A stretch of DNA of 32,765 nucleotides from Alphaproteobacteria bacterium BRH_c36 (GCA_001516065.1 LOEV01000221.1:1-32765); one strand, 5' to 3'; shown: positions 9,462-19,044, counted from the first letter of the stretch. Numbers and translations: made by a program. Notes: generated by a model from the sequence alone, not told the origin.

Positions 9462-11126
9462 ATGACTGCGATTGAAGAACGCGAGGAGACGTCCGCCTTC
9501 TCCGATGCGCTCGCCGTCCTAGGCGCGGCTTTGGGGACGATACTTGGGTTGTATCTCGTCGCGTTCTCCCCAGACCCCGTCATGAAATTTCACGGCGCCC
9601 TGTTGGGAGGCACGTCGGTTCTTGGTGCGCTATACGTGCTCACCCAGTTGACGGGAAATCAAACCGCAGCGCGCGAGTTCTACCACGACGGGCCCATCAA
9701 GTTTGCCGCCATCGCCTCCGTCTTCTGGGGCATTGCCGGATTCATCGTCGGCGACATCATCGCCTGGCAAATGGCCTTCCCCTGGCTCAACTTCGATCTG
9801 CCCTGGACCAGCTTTGGACGCCTGCGCCCGCTCCACACCTCCGCGGTGATCTTTGCGTTCGGTGGCAATGCGCTTATTGCGACATCCTTCTATGTCGTTC
9901 AGCGCACCAGCAAGGCGCGTCTGTTCGGCCGCTGGTCCCCCTGGTTCGTGGTGATTGGCTACAACCTCTTCATCGTCATTGCCGGCACCGGCTACATCCT
10001 CGGCGTCACGCAGAGCAAAGAGTATGCGGAGCCCGAATGGTATGCCGACCTGTGGTTGACGGTCGTATGGGTCGCTTACCTCGTCGTCTTCGCCGGCACC
10101 CTGATGAAGCGCAAGGAACCCCACATCTATGTGGCGAACTGGTTCTACCTCGCCTTCATTCTCACCATCGCGATGCTTCACATCGTCAACAATCTCGCCG
10201 TGCCGGTTTCGTTCGCCGGCACCAAGAGCTACATCCTCTTCTCCGGCGTCCAGGATGCCATGACTCAGTGGTGGTACGGTCATAACGCCGTCGGCTTCTT
10301 CCTCACCGCCGGCTTCCTCGGGATGATGTACTATTTCATTCCCAAGCGGGCCGAACGCCCGGTCTATTCCTACCGCCTTTCGATCGTCCACTTCTGGTCG
10401 CTGATCTTCCTCTACATCTGGGCTGGTCCCCACCACCTGCACTACACAGCGCTTCCCGATTGGGCCCAGACCCTTGGTGCCACCTTCTCGATCATGCTGT
10501 GGATGCCCTCATGGGGTGGCATGATCAACGGCCTCATGACGCTTTCAGGCGCTTGGGACAAGCTGCGCACCGACCCTGTCATCCGCATGATGGTCGTTTC
10601 CGTCGCCTTCTACGGCATGTCGACCTTCGAAGGCCCGCTGATGTCCTTGAAGGCGGTCAACTCGCTGTCACACTACACCGACTGGACCATCGGCCACGTT
10701 CACTCCGGCGCCCTCGGCTGGGTTGGGATGATCTCGTTCGGCGCCCTCTACTGCCTGTTCCCATGGCTTTGGAAACGCCGCGGTCTTTATTCCATGCGGC
10801 TCGTCGAATGGCACTTCTGGCTCTCGACCATCGGCATCCTTCTCTACATCACCGCCATGTGGGTGTCGGGAATTCTGCAGGGCCTGATGTGGCGCGCCTA
10901 CGATGAACTCGGCTTCCTCAAGTACTCGTTCGTCGAGACGGTGGATGCCATGCACATCCCCTACATCATCCGTGCCAGCGGCGGCCTGCTGTTCATCATC
11001 GGCGCCCTGATCATGGCCTACAACCTCTGGCGGACGGTACGCAGCGAAGTATCTGTCGACGCCGAAAGCCAGCCTCTCGTTGCGGCGGCTCCGGCCCTGC
11101 GTTCCACCCTCGCAGCAGCCGAATAA
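9462..11126 (+). CDS. ccoN: cbb3-type cytochrome c oxidase subunit I
   Basis: The 554-residue catalytic heme-copper subunit of the high-affinity terminal oxidase, which reduces O2 to water and pumps protons. ATG 9462 follows GGAGA (9450-9454). At least twelve hydrophobic helices are visible. Likely metal ligands are His125 in [13 protein letters not shown] (low-spin heme b), His274 in [10 protein letters not shown] and His324/His325 in [13 protein letters not shown] (CuB), and His412/His414 in [12 protein letters not shown] (hemes b3 and b). The tyrosine for the His-Tyr crosslink is in [11 protein letters not shown]. About 70 N-terminal residues add two hydrophobic spans not present in the shortest CcoN proteins. 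It is first in ccoNOQP, under the FNR-type box at 9315, with an unusual tandem-repeat leader. Confidence 0.98.
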   Translation: MTAIEEREETSAFSDALAVLGAALGTILGLYLVAFSPDPVMKFHGALLGGTSVLGALYVLTQLTGNQTAAREFYHDGPIKFAAIASVFWGIAGFIVGDIIAWQMAFPWLNFDLPWTSFGRLRPLHTSAVIFAFGGNALIATSFYVVQRTSKARLFGRWSPWFVVIGYNLFIVIAGTGYILGVTQSKEYAEPEWYADLWLTVVWVAYLVVFAGTLMKRKEPHIYVANWFYLAFILTIAMLHIVNNLAVPVSFAGTKSYILFSGVQDAMTQWWYGHNAVGFFLTAGFLGMMYYFIPKRAERPVYSYRLSIVHFWSLIFLYIWAGPHHLHYTALPDWAQTLGATFSIMLWMPSWGGMINGLMTLSGAWDKLRTDPVIRMMVVSVAFYGMSTFEGPLMSLKAVNSLSHYTDWTIGHVHSGALGWVGMISFGALYCLFPWLWKRRGLYSMRLVEWHFWLSTIGILLYITAMWVSGILQGLMWRAYDELGFLKYSFVETVDAMHIPYIIRASGGLLFIIGALIMAYNLWRTVRSEVSVDAESQPLVAAAPALRSTLAAAE

Positions 11127-11138
11127 GGAGTGACATAG

Positions 11139-11870
11139 ATGCTCAGCAAACATGGTATCTTTGAACGCCACTCTTGGCTTCTGTCGATCGGCATCCTGGT
11201 CGTCGTGGCGATCGGCGGCCTCGTTGAAATCGTCCCGCTCTTCTATATCAAGTCGACGATCGAGAAGGTGGAGGGCATGCGGCCCTACACCCCCCTCGAG
11301 CTGACCGGTCGCGACATCTACATCCGCGAGGGGTGCTATGTGTGCCACTCCCAGATGATCCGTTCGTTGCGCGACGAGGTAGAGCGTTACGGCCACTACT
11401 CGCTGGCCGCCGAGAGTATGTACGACCACCCCTTTCAGTGGGGCTCGAAGCGGACCGGGCCCGACCTCGCCCGCGTCGGCGGCAAGTACTCCAACAGCTG
11501 GCACCTCGCCCACATGACGAACCCACGTTCGGTCGTGCCCGAATCGATCATGCCGGGTTACCCATGGCTCGCCGAACGAAAGCTCGACCCGGAGGAAATG
11601 GCTGAGAAGCTGAAGACGCTGGCCATTGTCGGCGTACCCTACAGCGAGGAGATGATCGCCAACGCGGCGGCCGATCTCGAGGCGCAGTCCAATCCCGAGG
11701 CCGATGGAGCCGAAGCGGTTGTGCAACGCTATCCCAAGGCCGTCGTCGGCGACTTCGATGGCAAGCCGGGGGAGGTGACTGAACTCGACGCCATGATCGC
11801 CTACTTGCAGATGCTCGGCACGCTCGTCGACTTCACCAAGTATGACGCCGCCGGTCCGAACCTGCGCTAG
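11139..11870 (+). CDS. ccoO: cbb3 oxidase subunit II, monoheme cytochrome c
   Basis: 243 residues starting at ATG 11139 behind AAGGAGT, 12 bp after ccoN. One N-terminal membrane anchor (about 13-36) is followed by a periplasmic cytochrome c domain with CYVCH (Cys66, Cys69, His70). A candidate axial Met lies in SIMPGYPWL. The segment [20 protein letters not shown] is strongly conserved in CcoO/FixO. It carries electrons from CcoP to CcoN. The gene is the normal length and in the normal position. Confidence 0.98.
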   Translation: MLSKHGIFERHSWLLSIGILVVVAIGGLVEIVPLFYIKSTIEKVEGMRPYTPLELTGRDIYIREGCYVCHSQMIRSLRDEVERYGHYSLAAESMYDHPFQWGSKRTGPDLARVGGKYSNSWHLAHMTNPRSVVPESIMPGYPWLAERKLDPEEMAEKLKTLAIVGVPYSEEMIANAAADLEAQSNPEADGAEAVVQRYPKAVVGDFDGKPGEVTELDAMIAYLQMLGTLVDFTKYDAAGPNLR

Positions 11871-11881
11871 GAGGCAAAACC

Positions 11882-12073
11882 GTGACCTACGAAACCATTG
11901 CGGGGTTCACTCAGAGCTTCTCACTTCTCGTCTTCTTCATCCTGTTCCTCTGCGTTGTCGTCTACGCCGTCTGGCCCGGCAACAGTCGGACTTTCGAACA
12001 CGCCAGCCAAATGCCGCTCGATAGCGACGAACACAACGAAAATGCCACCCGCGATACCGGAGGCCGCAACTGA
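11882..12073 (+). CDS. ccoQ: cbb3 oxidase small subunit CcoQ
   Basis: 63 residues initiated at GTG 11882 with AGGAGG six bases upstream, directly after ccoO. A single membrane helix (about 13-30, SLLVFFILFLCVVVYAVW) is followed by the WPGN motif and a charged cytoplasmic tail, as in CcoQ/FixQ, which stabilises the complex. Its stop overlaps the ccoP start (TGATG at 12071-12075), implying translational coupling. Confidence 0.93.
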   Translation: MTYETIAGFTQSFSLLVFFILFLCVVVYAVWPGNSRTFEHASQMPLDSDEHNENATRDTGGRN

Positions 12074-12945
12074 TGGCTGAGAAGAAACGAATTGACGAAG
12101 TAACAGGCTTCGAAACCACCGGGCACGTCTGGGACGACGACCTGGAGGAACTCAACAAGCCATTGCCGAAGTGGTGGCTCTACGTTTTGTACGCGAGCAT
12201 CATTTGGGCAATCGGCTACTGGATACTTTACCCAGCCTGGCCCCTGGCCACCGACTACACAAGAGGCTACCTGGGTTACTCTCAGCGCGCTGTCGTGATG
12301 GAGCAGGTGGCAGCCGGCAAGGCCGCCCAGGCCCAATTCCGCGATTCCATCGGCAAGGCCGAACTCACCGAAATCCAGAGCAAGCCGGATCTTCTGAACT
12401 TCGCACTCGCCGGTGGCAAGGCCGCATTCGGTGACAACTGCGCACCCTGCCACGGCCGCGGTGCCGAGGGGTCCATCGGCTACCCTAACCTGAATGACGA
12501 CGACTGGATCTGGGGCGGCGATCTGGCCGCCATCCAGCACACCATCCGCCACGGCATCCGCAGCGCCGACGCGGATACCCGGGTCAGCGACATGCCGAAG
12601 TTCGGTACCGACAAACTGCTCGAACCGGCTCAGATCAACGACGTCGCCGAGCACGTTCTCTCGTTGAGCGGCAATGCGACCGATCAGGAGGCTGCAACGC
12701 GAGGTGCGGCGGTCTTTGCCGAAAACTGCGCCGCATGCCACGGCGAAGACGGCAAGGGAAACATGGAACTGGGCGCTCCAAATCTGACCGACGGCATCTG
12801 GCTGTATGGTGGCGACAAGCGGGACGTTGTCACCTCAATTGAAACGGGCCGCGGCGGCGTCATGCCGCCCTGGCACAACCGTCTCGATGACGTGACGATC
12901 AAGCAGCTCGCTGTTTATGTTCACGCCTTGGGCGGCGGCAAGTAG
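12073..12945 (+). CDS. ccoP: cbb3 oxidase subunit III, diheme cytochrome c
   Basis: 290 residues, start overlapping the ccoQ stop. It has an N-terminal CcoP domain (HVWDDDLEELNKPLPKWW), one membrane helix (about 35-53) and two cytochrome c domains with CAPCH (Cys123-His127) and CAACH (Cys219-His223). Met ligands are plausible in DMPKFG and GVMPPW. It is the electron entry point from soluble cytochrome c or the bc1 complex. The last structural gene of the oxidase; a long nested inverted repeat follows the stop. Confidence 0.98.
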   Translation: MAEKKRIDEVTGFETTGHVWDDDLEELNKPLPKWWLYVLYASIIWAIGYWILYPAWPLATDYTRGYLGYSQRAVVMEQVAAGKAAQAQFRDSIGKAELTEIQSKPDLLNFALAGGKAAFGDNCAPCHGRGAEGSIGYPNLNDDDWIWGGDLAAIQHTIRHGIRSADADTRVSDMPKFGTDKLLEPAQINDVAEHVLSLSGNATDQEAATRGAAVFAENCAACHGEDGKGNMELGAPNLTDGIWLYGGDKRDVVTSIETGRGGVMPPWHNRLDDVTIKQLAVYVHALGGGK

Positions 12946-12953
12946 CAGGAGGC

Positions 12954-13007
12954 GGCTGGCGGATTGTCGCAGCGGTCGATTGACCGGACGCAATGAACCC
13001 GCCAGCC
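12954..13007 (+). terminator. Nested inverted repeats between ccoP and ccoG
   Basis: GGCTGGCGG (12954-12962) and CCGCCAGCC (12999-13007) form a 9-bp stem. Inside it CGGTC (12973-12977) and GACCG (12982-12986) form a second hairpin with a GATT loop. The structure starts 8 nt after the ccoP stop and lacks a T-run. It could attenuate read-through, protect the 3' end of ccoNOQP mRNA, or both. Confidence 0.5.
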
Positions 13008-13121
13008 CCCATACTTAGATATTGTGCTCATAAAGCTTCGGCCAACGGCGGAGTCGACTACGAAGCTGGCGTCAGCCCGCAGAGTCGCCACGACCGCACC
13101 GCTTTCGAGGATAGCACAGGC

Positions 13122-14699
13122 ATGGCGACGAGCCCAGACACCTACATTATTCCTAAGACGGCAGGTGGCCGCGCCGCCGGCAGCCCAGCCCAAGCGCCCA
13201 ACAAGCCCGCCAATGCGGCCAGCGAAGCCGCGCCCGGCATTGCGCGCCACGATGTCCGGGCGGTCAACGCCAAGGACGAGCGCAGTCTCTACGCCGAACG
13301 CGTCGCCATCCACCCAAAGCGCGTTCATGGCACCTTCCGCAATCTGAAATGGCTTGTGATGGGGTTGACCCTCGGCGTCTACTACATCACGCCATGGCTG
13401 CGCTGGAATCGAGGGCCCTTCCTTCCCAATCAGGCCGTCCTCATTGACTTCGAACACCAGCGCCTGTTCTTCGGCCCGATGGAGATCTGGGCGCAGGAAT
13501 TCTACTACGTCACCGGACTTCTGATCCTCGCCTCGTTGGCGCTGTTTCTGGTAACTGCCCTGGCCGGCCGCGTCTGGTGCGGCTACGCATGCCCGCAGAC
13601 CGTTTGGACGGATCTGTTTGTCATGGTCGAGCGCTTCATTCAGGGTGACCGCAATGCGCGCCTGCGCCTGCAGAAATCGCGCTGGACCACAGACAAGATC
13701 TGGAAGATAAGCGCAACGCACGCGACCTGGCTTTTGATCTCGCTCGTCACCGGCGGCGCCTTCATCTTCTATTTTCGCGATGCGCCGACGCTGGCCCAGG
13801 AACTGTTCAACGGCACCGCGCCTTACGTCGCCTACCTCTTCCTCGGCATCTTCACCTTTACGACCTACATCCTCGGAGGTCTCGCCCGCGAGCAGGTCTG
13901 CATCTACATGTGCCCCTGGCCGCGCATCCAGGGCGCTATGTACGACGACCACTCGCTCCTCGTCAGCTATCGGACCTACCGCGGCGAACCGCGCGGGGCC
14001 CACAAGAAGGGCGAAACGTGGGAGGGCCGCGGCGACTGCATCGACTGCAAGCAGTGCGTCGTCGTCTGTCCCGTGGGCATCGACATCCGCGATGGAGCGC
14101 AGCTCGAATGCATCCAGTGCGCTCTTTGCATAGACGCCTGCAACGAAATCATGGACAAGATCGGGCGTCCGCGAAACCTGATCGCCTACGACACCTTCCA
14201 TAACCTGAAGGCGGCCGAGACCGGCGGCAGCGTGCCGGTGAAATTTTTCCGGCCGCGCACCATCCTCTACATGGTGCTTCTGCCTGCTGTGCTGGCGCTG
14301 ATGACGTATGGCTGGGTCAACCGCAGCGAATTGCAGGTCAACGTCCTGCGCGACCGCAACCCACTGTTCGTCCGTCTCTCCGACGGCGGCATCCGCAACG
14401 GCTACACGGTGAAGATCCTCAACAAGCGCCACGACACGCGGACGTTCAAGCTGTCTATCGAAGGCCTGCCCGATGGCGCGGCAAAGCCCACGATAGATAT
14501 CGTCGGACTTGACACCGCCGAGCCCGGGATCGCCGTCGATCCCGATAACCTGCGTGCGCTGCGCGTCTACCTTTCGCTGCCGGCTGAAGCCGTGAAGTCC
14601 CTGGGGGGCGAGGCCACCGACCTGACCTTTGTCGTCACCGACACCGCCGATGGATCGAAGACCCGGCGCAACACCAATTTCCGGAGACCGCAACCATGA
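13122..14699 (+). CDS. ccoG: cbb3 oxidase assembly protein CcoG/FixG, polyferredoxin
   Basis: 525 residues from ATG 13122 (MATSPDTYII), with GAGG eleven bases upstream. An in-frame ATG at 12993 exists but lies inside the nested stem-loop, so it is less likely. The membrane part carries WCGYACPQTVWTD and VCIYMCPWPRIQG. Two [4Fe-4S] motifs follow: CIDCKQCVVVCP and CIQCALCIDAC. The C-terminal third is an Ig-like periplasmic domain. CcoG is thought to reduce copper or act as a cupric reductase during CuB insertion. It starts the ccoGHIS group, and its stop overlaps the ccoH start. Confidence 0.96.
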   Translation: MATSPDTYIIPKTAGGRAAGSPAQAPNKPANAASEAAPGIARHDVRAVNAKDERSLYAERVAIHPKRVHGTFRNLKWLVMGLTLGVYYITPWLRWNRGPFLPNQAVLIDFEHQRLFFGPMEIWAQEFYYVTGLLILASLALFLVTALAGRVWCGYACPQTVWTDLFVMVERFIQGDRNARLRLQKSRWTTDKIWKISATHATWLLISLVTGGAFIFYFRDAPTLAQELFNGTAPYVAYLFLGIFTFTTYILGGLAREQVCIYMCPWPRIQGAMYDDHSLLVSYRTYRGEPRGAHKKGETWEGRGDCIDCKQCVVVCPVGIDIRDGAQLECIQCALCIDACNEIMDKIGRPRNLIAYDTFHNLKAAETGGSVPVKFFRPRTILYMVLLPAVLALMTYGWVNRSELQVNVLRDRNPLFVRLSDGGIRNGYTVKILNKRHDTRTFKLSIEGLPDGAAKPTIDIVGLDTAEPGIAVDPDNLRALRVYLSLPAEAVKSLGGEATDLTFVVTDTADGSKTRRNTNFRRPQP

Positions 14700-15220
14700 C
14701 GACATCATCAGATGAGATCGCCAATCGCGGCGGCAGCGAAGGCTGGACGCTGAATGGCTGGCACGTTCTGGCAGGACTGATCGCGTTCTTCGGCGTCATG
14801 ATCGCAGTCAACAGCGTGTTCTTGTACTTCGCCATGACGACTTTCACAGGCATCGAAACCGCCGACGCCTACCGCAAGGGTGTTGCATATAACGCCAGTC
14901 TCGAAGAGTCCCGCCAGCTCGACAAGCTCGGCTGGAAGGGCGCGCTGAAGGCGAACGGCGAACGTATCGAATTTGTCCTGAAGACCGCCGAGGGAGAGCC
15001 CGTTCGCGGCGTCCGCGTCGAAGGCAAGGTCGGCCGTCCTGCAACCGACGCCTTCGACCAGACGATCGCCTTCGAGGACACCGGGTCCGGCGTCTACTGG
15101 TCGCAGCCGCTGGCGCTTGCTCCCGGCAACTGGATCGTAGCCCTGGAAGCCCATGACCCCGTCAACGGCGGTTCCTCACCCCGCTATCGCCTGAAGGAGC
15201 GTCTATGGCTCTCGCAATAG
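14696..15220 (+). CDS. ccoH: cbb3 oxidase assembly protein CcoH/FixH
   Basis: 174 residues; ATG 14696 overlaps the ccoG stop by four bases. An N-terminal cytoplasmic segment is followed by one membrane helix (about 20-45, HVLAGLIAFFGVMIAVNSVF) and a periplasmic FixH domain with AYRKGVAYNASLEES and a C-terminal beta-rich part. FixH is needed for stable assembly of the oxidase, probably working with CcoI. The end overlaps the ccoI start by 16 bp. Confidence 0.95.
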   Translation: MTTSSDEIANRGGSEGWTLNGWHVLAGLIAFFGVMIAVNSVFLYFAMTTFTGIETADAYRKGVAYNASLEESRQLDKLGWKGALKANGERIEFVLKTAEGEPVRGVRVEGKVGRPATDAFDQTIAFEDTGSGVYWSQPLALAPGNWIVALEAHDPVNGGSSPRYRLKERLWLSQ

Positions 15221-17418
15221 ATTTCGACACCGGCGCCATTCCCGCTGAACCCCGCCACGAGGCGGCGACCGAACGCGTTACCCTCGCCGTCGAGAACCTC
15301 AATTGCGGCGGCTGCATGCGCAAGATCGAGCGCACGTTGGACGGCGCGCCCGGCATCGCCCACGTCCGCGCCAATCTTTCTGCAAAGCGCGTCAGCATTG
15401 CTTTCGACCCACAGCGAACAGGCACCGAAGCGATCATTGCTTCACTGGCCGCTGCCGGTTTCCACGCCGCCGATCTCGCCACCGGCACGGCTGGCGACGT
15501 TGACAGCACCGACCGCGATCTCCTGCGCAGGCTTGCCGTTGCAGGTTTCGCTGCAGCCAACATCATGCTGCTGTCGGTCTCCGTGTGGGCCGGACTAGCC
15601 AGCGACATGGACGCGGAAATCCAATCGCTTTTCCACTGGCTCTCGGCTCTCATCGCCCTGCCGACAATTGGCTATTCCGGCCAGCCCTTCTTCCGCTCAG
15701 CGCAGACGGCGTTGAAGGCATGGCGGCTGAACATGGATGTGCCGATCTCTCTGGCACTTCTTTTGGCCACCGGCATGAGCCTCGCCCAAACCATCCGCGG
15801 CACCGAGCAGGTCTATTTCGACGCGAGCGTTTCGCTTGTCTTCTTTCTCCTGATCGGCCGCTACCTCGACCAGAGCCTCAGGAGCCGCGCCAAGGGCGCA
15901 GCCCAGAATCTCCTCGGCCTCAAGTCGGGTTGGGCAACGGTTCTGCACGATGACGGAACGAGCGAGCGCCTGCACGCCCGCGCCCTCATGCCGGGCATGC
16001 GCATCCTCGTTCCCGCCGGCGAGCGCATCGCCGTCGACGGCCGCGTCGTCTCTGGCACCAGCGATATCGACGAGCAGCTGATCACCGGCGAAACAGTCCC
16101 CAGAACGGCCCGCCCTGGCGACACCGTCTACGCAGGCACGCTCGCGCTGACAGCGCCCGTCGAAATCGAGGCAACCGCCGCCGACGATGCGACTCTCATC
16201 GCCGAGATTGCCCGGTTGATGGAAACCGCCGAGCAGAACAAGGGCCGCTACGTCAGCCTGGCCGACAAGGCCGCCAGCCTGTACTCGCCCCTCGTTCACG
16301 CGCTTGGCCTAGCCACCTTCCTCGGCTGGCTTGCCCTCGGAGCGGGCTGGGAGACAGCTCTCACGACGGCCATTTCCGTCCTCATCATCACATGTCCTTG
16401 CGCGTTGGCCCTCGCCGTACCCGCAGTCCAGGTCGCCGCGACGAGCCGGCTTTTCAAGCACGGTGTAATCATGACTGCGGCGGACGGCCTCGAACGACTG
16501 GCCGAAGTCGACACCATCGTTTTCGACAAGACCGGGACGCTGACCCGCGGCGAACCCGAACTGACGAATGGCGCCGAAATCGAAGACGACACGCTTGCTG
16601 CCGCAGCGAGCCTTGCCGTCGCTAGCCGCCACCCCTATGCGCAGGCCGTCGTGCGGGAAGCGCGAGCACGCGGCCTCGACTTCCCATCCTTCAGCAACGT
16701 CGCGGAAACTCCAGGCGCAGGACTGTCTCGCGTCGAAGACACCGGCGCCGAAGCCCGCTTGGGCTCGGCGGAATGGTGCCGCGTTGCCGCGTCGACACCC
16801 AGTTCCCAGTCAGCCTCGGAAGCTTCTCTCTACTTCATATCGGGCACCGGAAAACCGCCGGCAGCGTTCCACTTCACTGATGCCCTTCGCCCCGATGCCG
16901 CTGAAACGGTCGCACGCATGCGCCAGGCGGGCTTCGACATCTCGTTGCTCTCCGGCGACCGCGAATCCGCTGTCAGAACGGCTGCCGAGGCTGCCGGGAT
17001 CACGCATTGGCTTGCTGGCCGCAAACCGCACGAAAAAATCGCCGAGTTGGAGAAGATGAAAGCCGAGGGACGCCGCGTACTGATGATCGGTGACGGCCTC
17101 AACGACGCCCCTGCACTCGCCGCGGCCCATGCATCGCTGTCACCTGCCTCAGCCGCCGAAGTCAGTCAGATCGCCTCCGACGGCATCATCCAGGGCAGCC
17201 GGCTTGGCCCCGTGATCGAAACCATCGCGGTCGCCCGCCGCAACCGCCGCATGGCGCTTGAAAACTTCGCCATAGCCGCTGCCTACAACGCGATTTGTAT
17301 TCCTCTGGCCGTGGCCGGATTTGTCACGCCCCTGATCGCGGCGATTGCGATGTCGGCCTCATCGATCGTCGTCACGACCAATGCCTTGCGCCTGACAACT
17401 GCAAGGCTCAAACTGTAA
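15205..17418 (+). CDS. ccoI: Copper-transporting P1B-type ATPase CcoI/FixI
   Basis: 737 residues from ATG 15205 with AAGGAG upstream, inside the ccoH 3' end. A heavy-metal-binding domain (about 25-95) has the NCGGC metal site with Cys34 and Cys37. It is followed by the eight-helix P1B membrane layout with CPC (397-399), actuator motif TGE, phosphorylation motif DKTGTLT (Asp441), the SRHPYA histidine-proline motif and GDGLNDAPAL. This is the slow copper exporter that feeds CuB of cbb3 oxidase. It is distinct from the PEGLP pump at 2862-5594. A 212-bp gap with inverted repeats separates it from ccoS. Confidence 0.97.
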   Translation: MALAIDFDTGAIPAEPRHEAATERVTLAVENLNCGGCMRKIERTLDGAPGIAHVRANLSAKRVSIAFDPQRTGTEAIIASLAAAGFHAADLATGTAGDVDSTDRDLLRRLAVAGFAAANIMLLSVSVWAGLASDMDAEIQSLFHWLSALIALPTIGYSGQPFFRSAQTALKAWRLNMDVPISLALLLATGMSLAQTIRGTEQVYFDASVSLVFFLLIGRYLDQSLRSRAKGAAQNLLGLKSGWATVLHDDGTSERLHARALMPGMRILVPAGERIAVDGRVVSGTSDIDEQLITGETVPRTARPGDTVYAGTLALTAPVEIEATAADDATLIAEIARLMETAEQNKGRYVSLADKAASLYSPLVHALGLATFLGWLALGAGWETALTTAISVLIITCPCALALAVPAVQVAATSRLFKHGVIMTAADGLERLAEVDTIVFDKTGTLTRGEPELTNGAEIEDDTLAAAASLAVASRHPYAQAVVREARARGLDFPSFSNVAETPGAGLSRVEDTGAEARLGSAEWCRVAASTPSSQSASEASLYFISGTGKPPAAFHFTDALRPDAAETVARMRQAGFDISLLSGDRESAVRTAAEAAGITHWLAGRKPHEKIAELEKMKAEGRRVLMIGDGLNDAPALAAAHASLSPASAAEVSQIASDGIIQGSRLGPVIETIAVARRNRRMALENFAIAAAYNAICIPLAVAGFVTPLIAAIAMSASSIVVTTNALRLTTARLKL

Positions 17419-17426
17419 CGCCCGTA

Positions 17427-17592
17427 CTAGTGGCCCGTCGCGCCAAAATCGCATCATAGCCGCAACCTCGTCCGATTTTAGAGCGACATCAGAGCCACTA
17501 GCAACATCAATGGCTTAGTGAGGCGTTTATCACGCCGTAGATGACTCAAACCTCGCCGCACCATCGGTCAACTAAGGCGCGACGCCTCACTA
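17427..17592. repeat. Two adjacent inverted repeats separating ccoI from ccoS
   Basis: CTAGTGGC (17427-17434) pairs with GCCACTAG (17494-17501), enclosing 59 nt. TAGTGAGGCGT (17516-17526) pairs exactly with ACGCCTCACTA (17582-17592), enclosing 55 nt. The near-equal spans and similar ends (CTAGTGGC versus TAGTGAGGC) suggest a palindromic repeat element or a small inserted element remnant. Confidence 0.55.
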
Positions 17593-17630
17593 GCTGCGCC
17601 GCGTTCGCATATAAGGATTGGACCGAACCC

Positions 17631-17822
17631 ATGACCGCACTTGCCTGGCTCATACCGGCCGCGCTGTTTCTCGGTCTGCTCGGCCTTGCAGGATTTCTCT
17701 GGGCGCTGAGAACGGGACAGTTCGAAGACCTCGACGGTGCCGCCTACCGCATCCTCGATGACGACGATGAACCCGCCGCCGCAGATCGGCTGACAGGCGA
17801 AAATGAGCGTTCGAAGTTCTGA
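17631..17822 (+). CDS. ccoS: cbb3 oxidase maturation protein CcoS/FixS
   Basis: 63 residues from ATG 17631 (MTALAWLIPA); a longer frame from 17541 has no family support. One N-terminal helix (about 4-24) leads into WALRTGQFEDLDGAAYRILDDD, the conserved CcoS signature (W-x3-GQFEDLDxxAxxILxDD). CcoS is required for heme/copper cofactor insertion into CcoN. The ribosome site is weak (AAGGA, 14 bases away). Unusually, it is separated from ccoI by a repeat-bearing gap, so it may be expressed apart from ccoGHI. Confidence 0.94.
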   Translation: MTALAWLIPAALFLGLLGLAGFLWALRTGQFEDLDGAAYRILDDDDEPAAADRLTGENERSKF

Positions 17823-17903
17823 ATCCACCCACCGATGGTCTGGCTTTCGATGAAGAAAGGCGTCTGGCGGGCAGGTCGGGCGGGCCGGCAGCCGACGTTG
17901 CGG

Positions 17904-18701
17904 TTACGCGTCGGGAACCACGTGAACAAGTTCCCGGTAGGCATGCCATGTTGCATGCCCAGCCAATGGGAACGCCACGATCAACCCAATAAACGCCAGC
18001 GCTAGTCCGCAAGCCATGATCACCGCAATAAGACCGGCCCAGAGCAGCATCGGCGCCGGGTTCTTCACCACCGTCTGGATGCTCACGAAAATCGCAGTCA
18101 GGAAATCCGCTCGATGCGTCATCAAGAGCGGTATCGAGACGACCGAAACCGCAAAGGCCAGCAGCGCCAGCGCGGCACCCACTGCCGTTCCGGCCACCAG
18201 AAGTCCAAGTCCGTGCGGCGTGAATAGAAGTTCGGGCACGAACTGCTCGGCCGGCGGCAACGCGGCATCGCCGAAGAAAACGGCAAACACCAAGAACGCA
18301 AAGCGCAGCCACGCCGAGAAGATGAACAGCAAGACGAATCCCATGTAGCCAAGCTGCAGCGGCGATGCCACGCGCATACCGAGGATCGTTCCAAGGCTGA
18401 CCGGTTCACCCTCCGCGCGCCTGCGCGAGATCTCGTAGAGACCGACCGCGAACAACGGCCCGACGATTAAAAATCCGCCCGCCAGCGCAATCACGACCGA
18501 CTCCCAGCCAACGAAAGTCAGACCATTGGCAAGTACGATCGATACTGCTGCGAAAACCGCGCCATACCCAAGGCTCAACCCCGGAGTCGCAACGAGGTCT
18601 CGCCAACCCGCGGCAAACCAGTTCCACGGCGCATCGAAAACGACCGAATTCACGACGTATCGCGAAGAAAATCCAGTCTCCACTCGACCTGAAGCGACCA
18701 T
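17904..18701 (-). CDS. DUF2189 integral membrane protein
   Basis: 265 residues on the minus strand; ATG 18701 follows GGAGA, whereas the frame beyond it lacks a ribosome site. Six hydrophobic stretches are visible. The DUF2189 signatures are the Trp-rich AGWRDL entry, LAGGFLIVGPLFAVGLYEISRR, the paired VSIPLLMTHR and the C-terminal HATWHAYRELV. The family has no known function but is frequently found beside ccoNOQP/ccoGHIS in proteobacteria. It converges on ccoS and is divergent from a second DUF2189 gene at 19045. Confidence 0.85.
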   Translation of the reverse strand: MVASGRVETGFSSRYVVNSVVFDAPWNWFAAGWRDLVATPGLSLGYGAVFAAVSIVLANGLTFVGWESVVIALAGGFLIVGPLFAVGLYEISRRRAEGEPVSLGTILGMRVASPLQLGYMGFVLLFIFSAWLRFAFLVFAVFFGDAALPPAEQFVPELLFTPHGLGLLVAGTAVGAALALLAFAVSVVSIPLLMTHRADFLTAIFVSIQTVVKNPAPMLLWAGLIAVIMACGLALAFIGLIVAFPLAGHATWHAYRELVHVVPDA

Positions 18702-19044
18702 TGATCTCCAATCCGATGAATAAGCTGAGGCCTTCCAGAACGGGGCCGACAGCCCTCTACCATGCATCATGACGGGGACCATTGCGGCAGGTCAATTGCG
18801 TTTTTCTTCAACCTCACACCTATGTGAAATGGGCACGCCTTTTGATGGTCTAGAGTGTCGAACGATCGCGAATAGGCCGTGGCTCGCCATTTGCGGCACA
18901 GTGGATCGTATGTCCACCGACCATGGTTCCCGACGTAGAACCACGATCGCTGAACGCGATCAACTCAGTCCGTACCGTGCCAATCGAATTGATCGGCACT
19001 GGGCGGGTCCTGGCTGTTCCGACTGTTTATCAGGAGGAATGACA
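18702..19044. promoter_or_regulatory. Divergent promoter region between the two DUF2189 genes
   Basis: 343 bp without a credible gene. It contains a symmetrical TCACACCTATGTGA (18814-18827) and a degenerate FNR-like CTGAACGCGATCAA (18950-18963), one base off TTGA-N6-TCAA. An AGGAGG at 19032-19037 serves the downstream gene. Both sites are candidates only. Confidence 0.35.

Noticed and set aside
12921-14708. 595-codon open frame on the minus strand opposite ccoG
   Set aside because: It is antisense to a clear polyferredoxin gene and its product has no recognisable domain; long antisense frames are expected at high GC.
18769-19044. N-terminal extension of the second DUF2189 protein
   Set aside because: No family similarity; AGGAGG seven bases before ATG 19045 marks the start.
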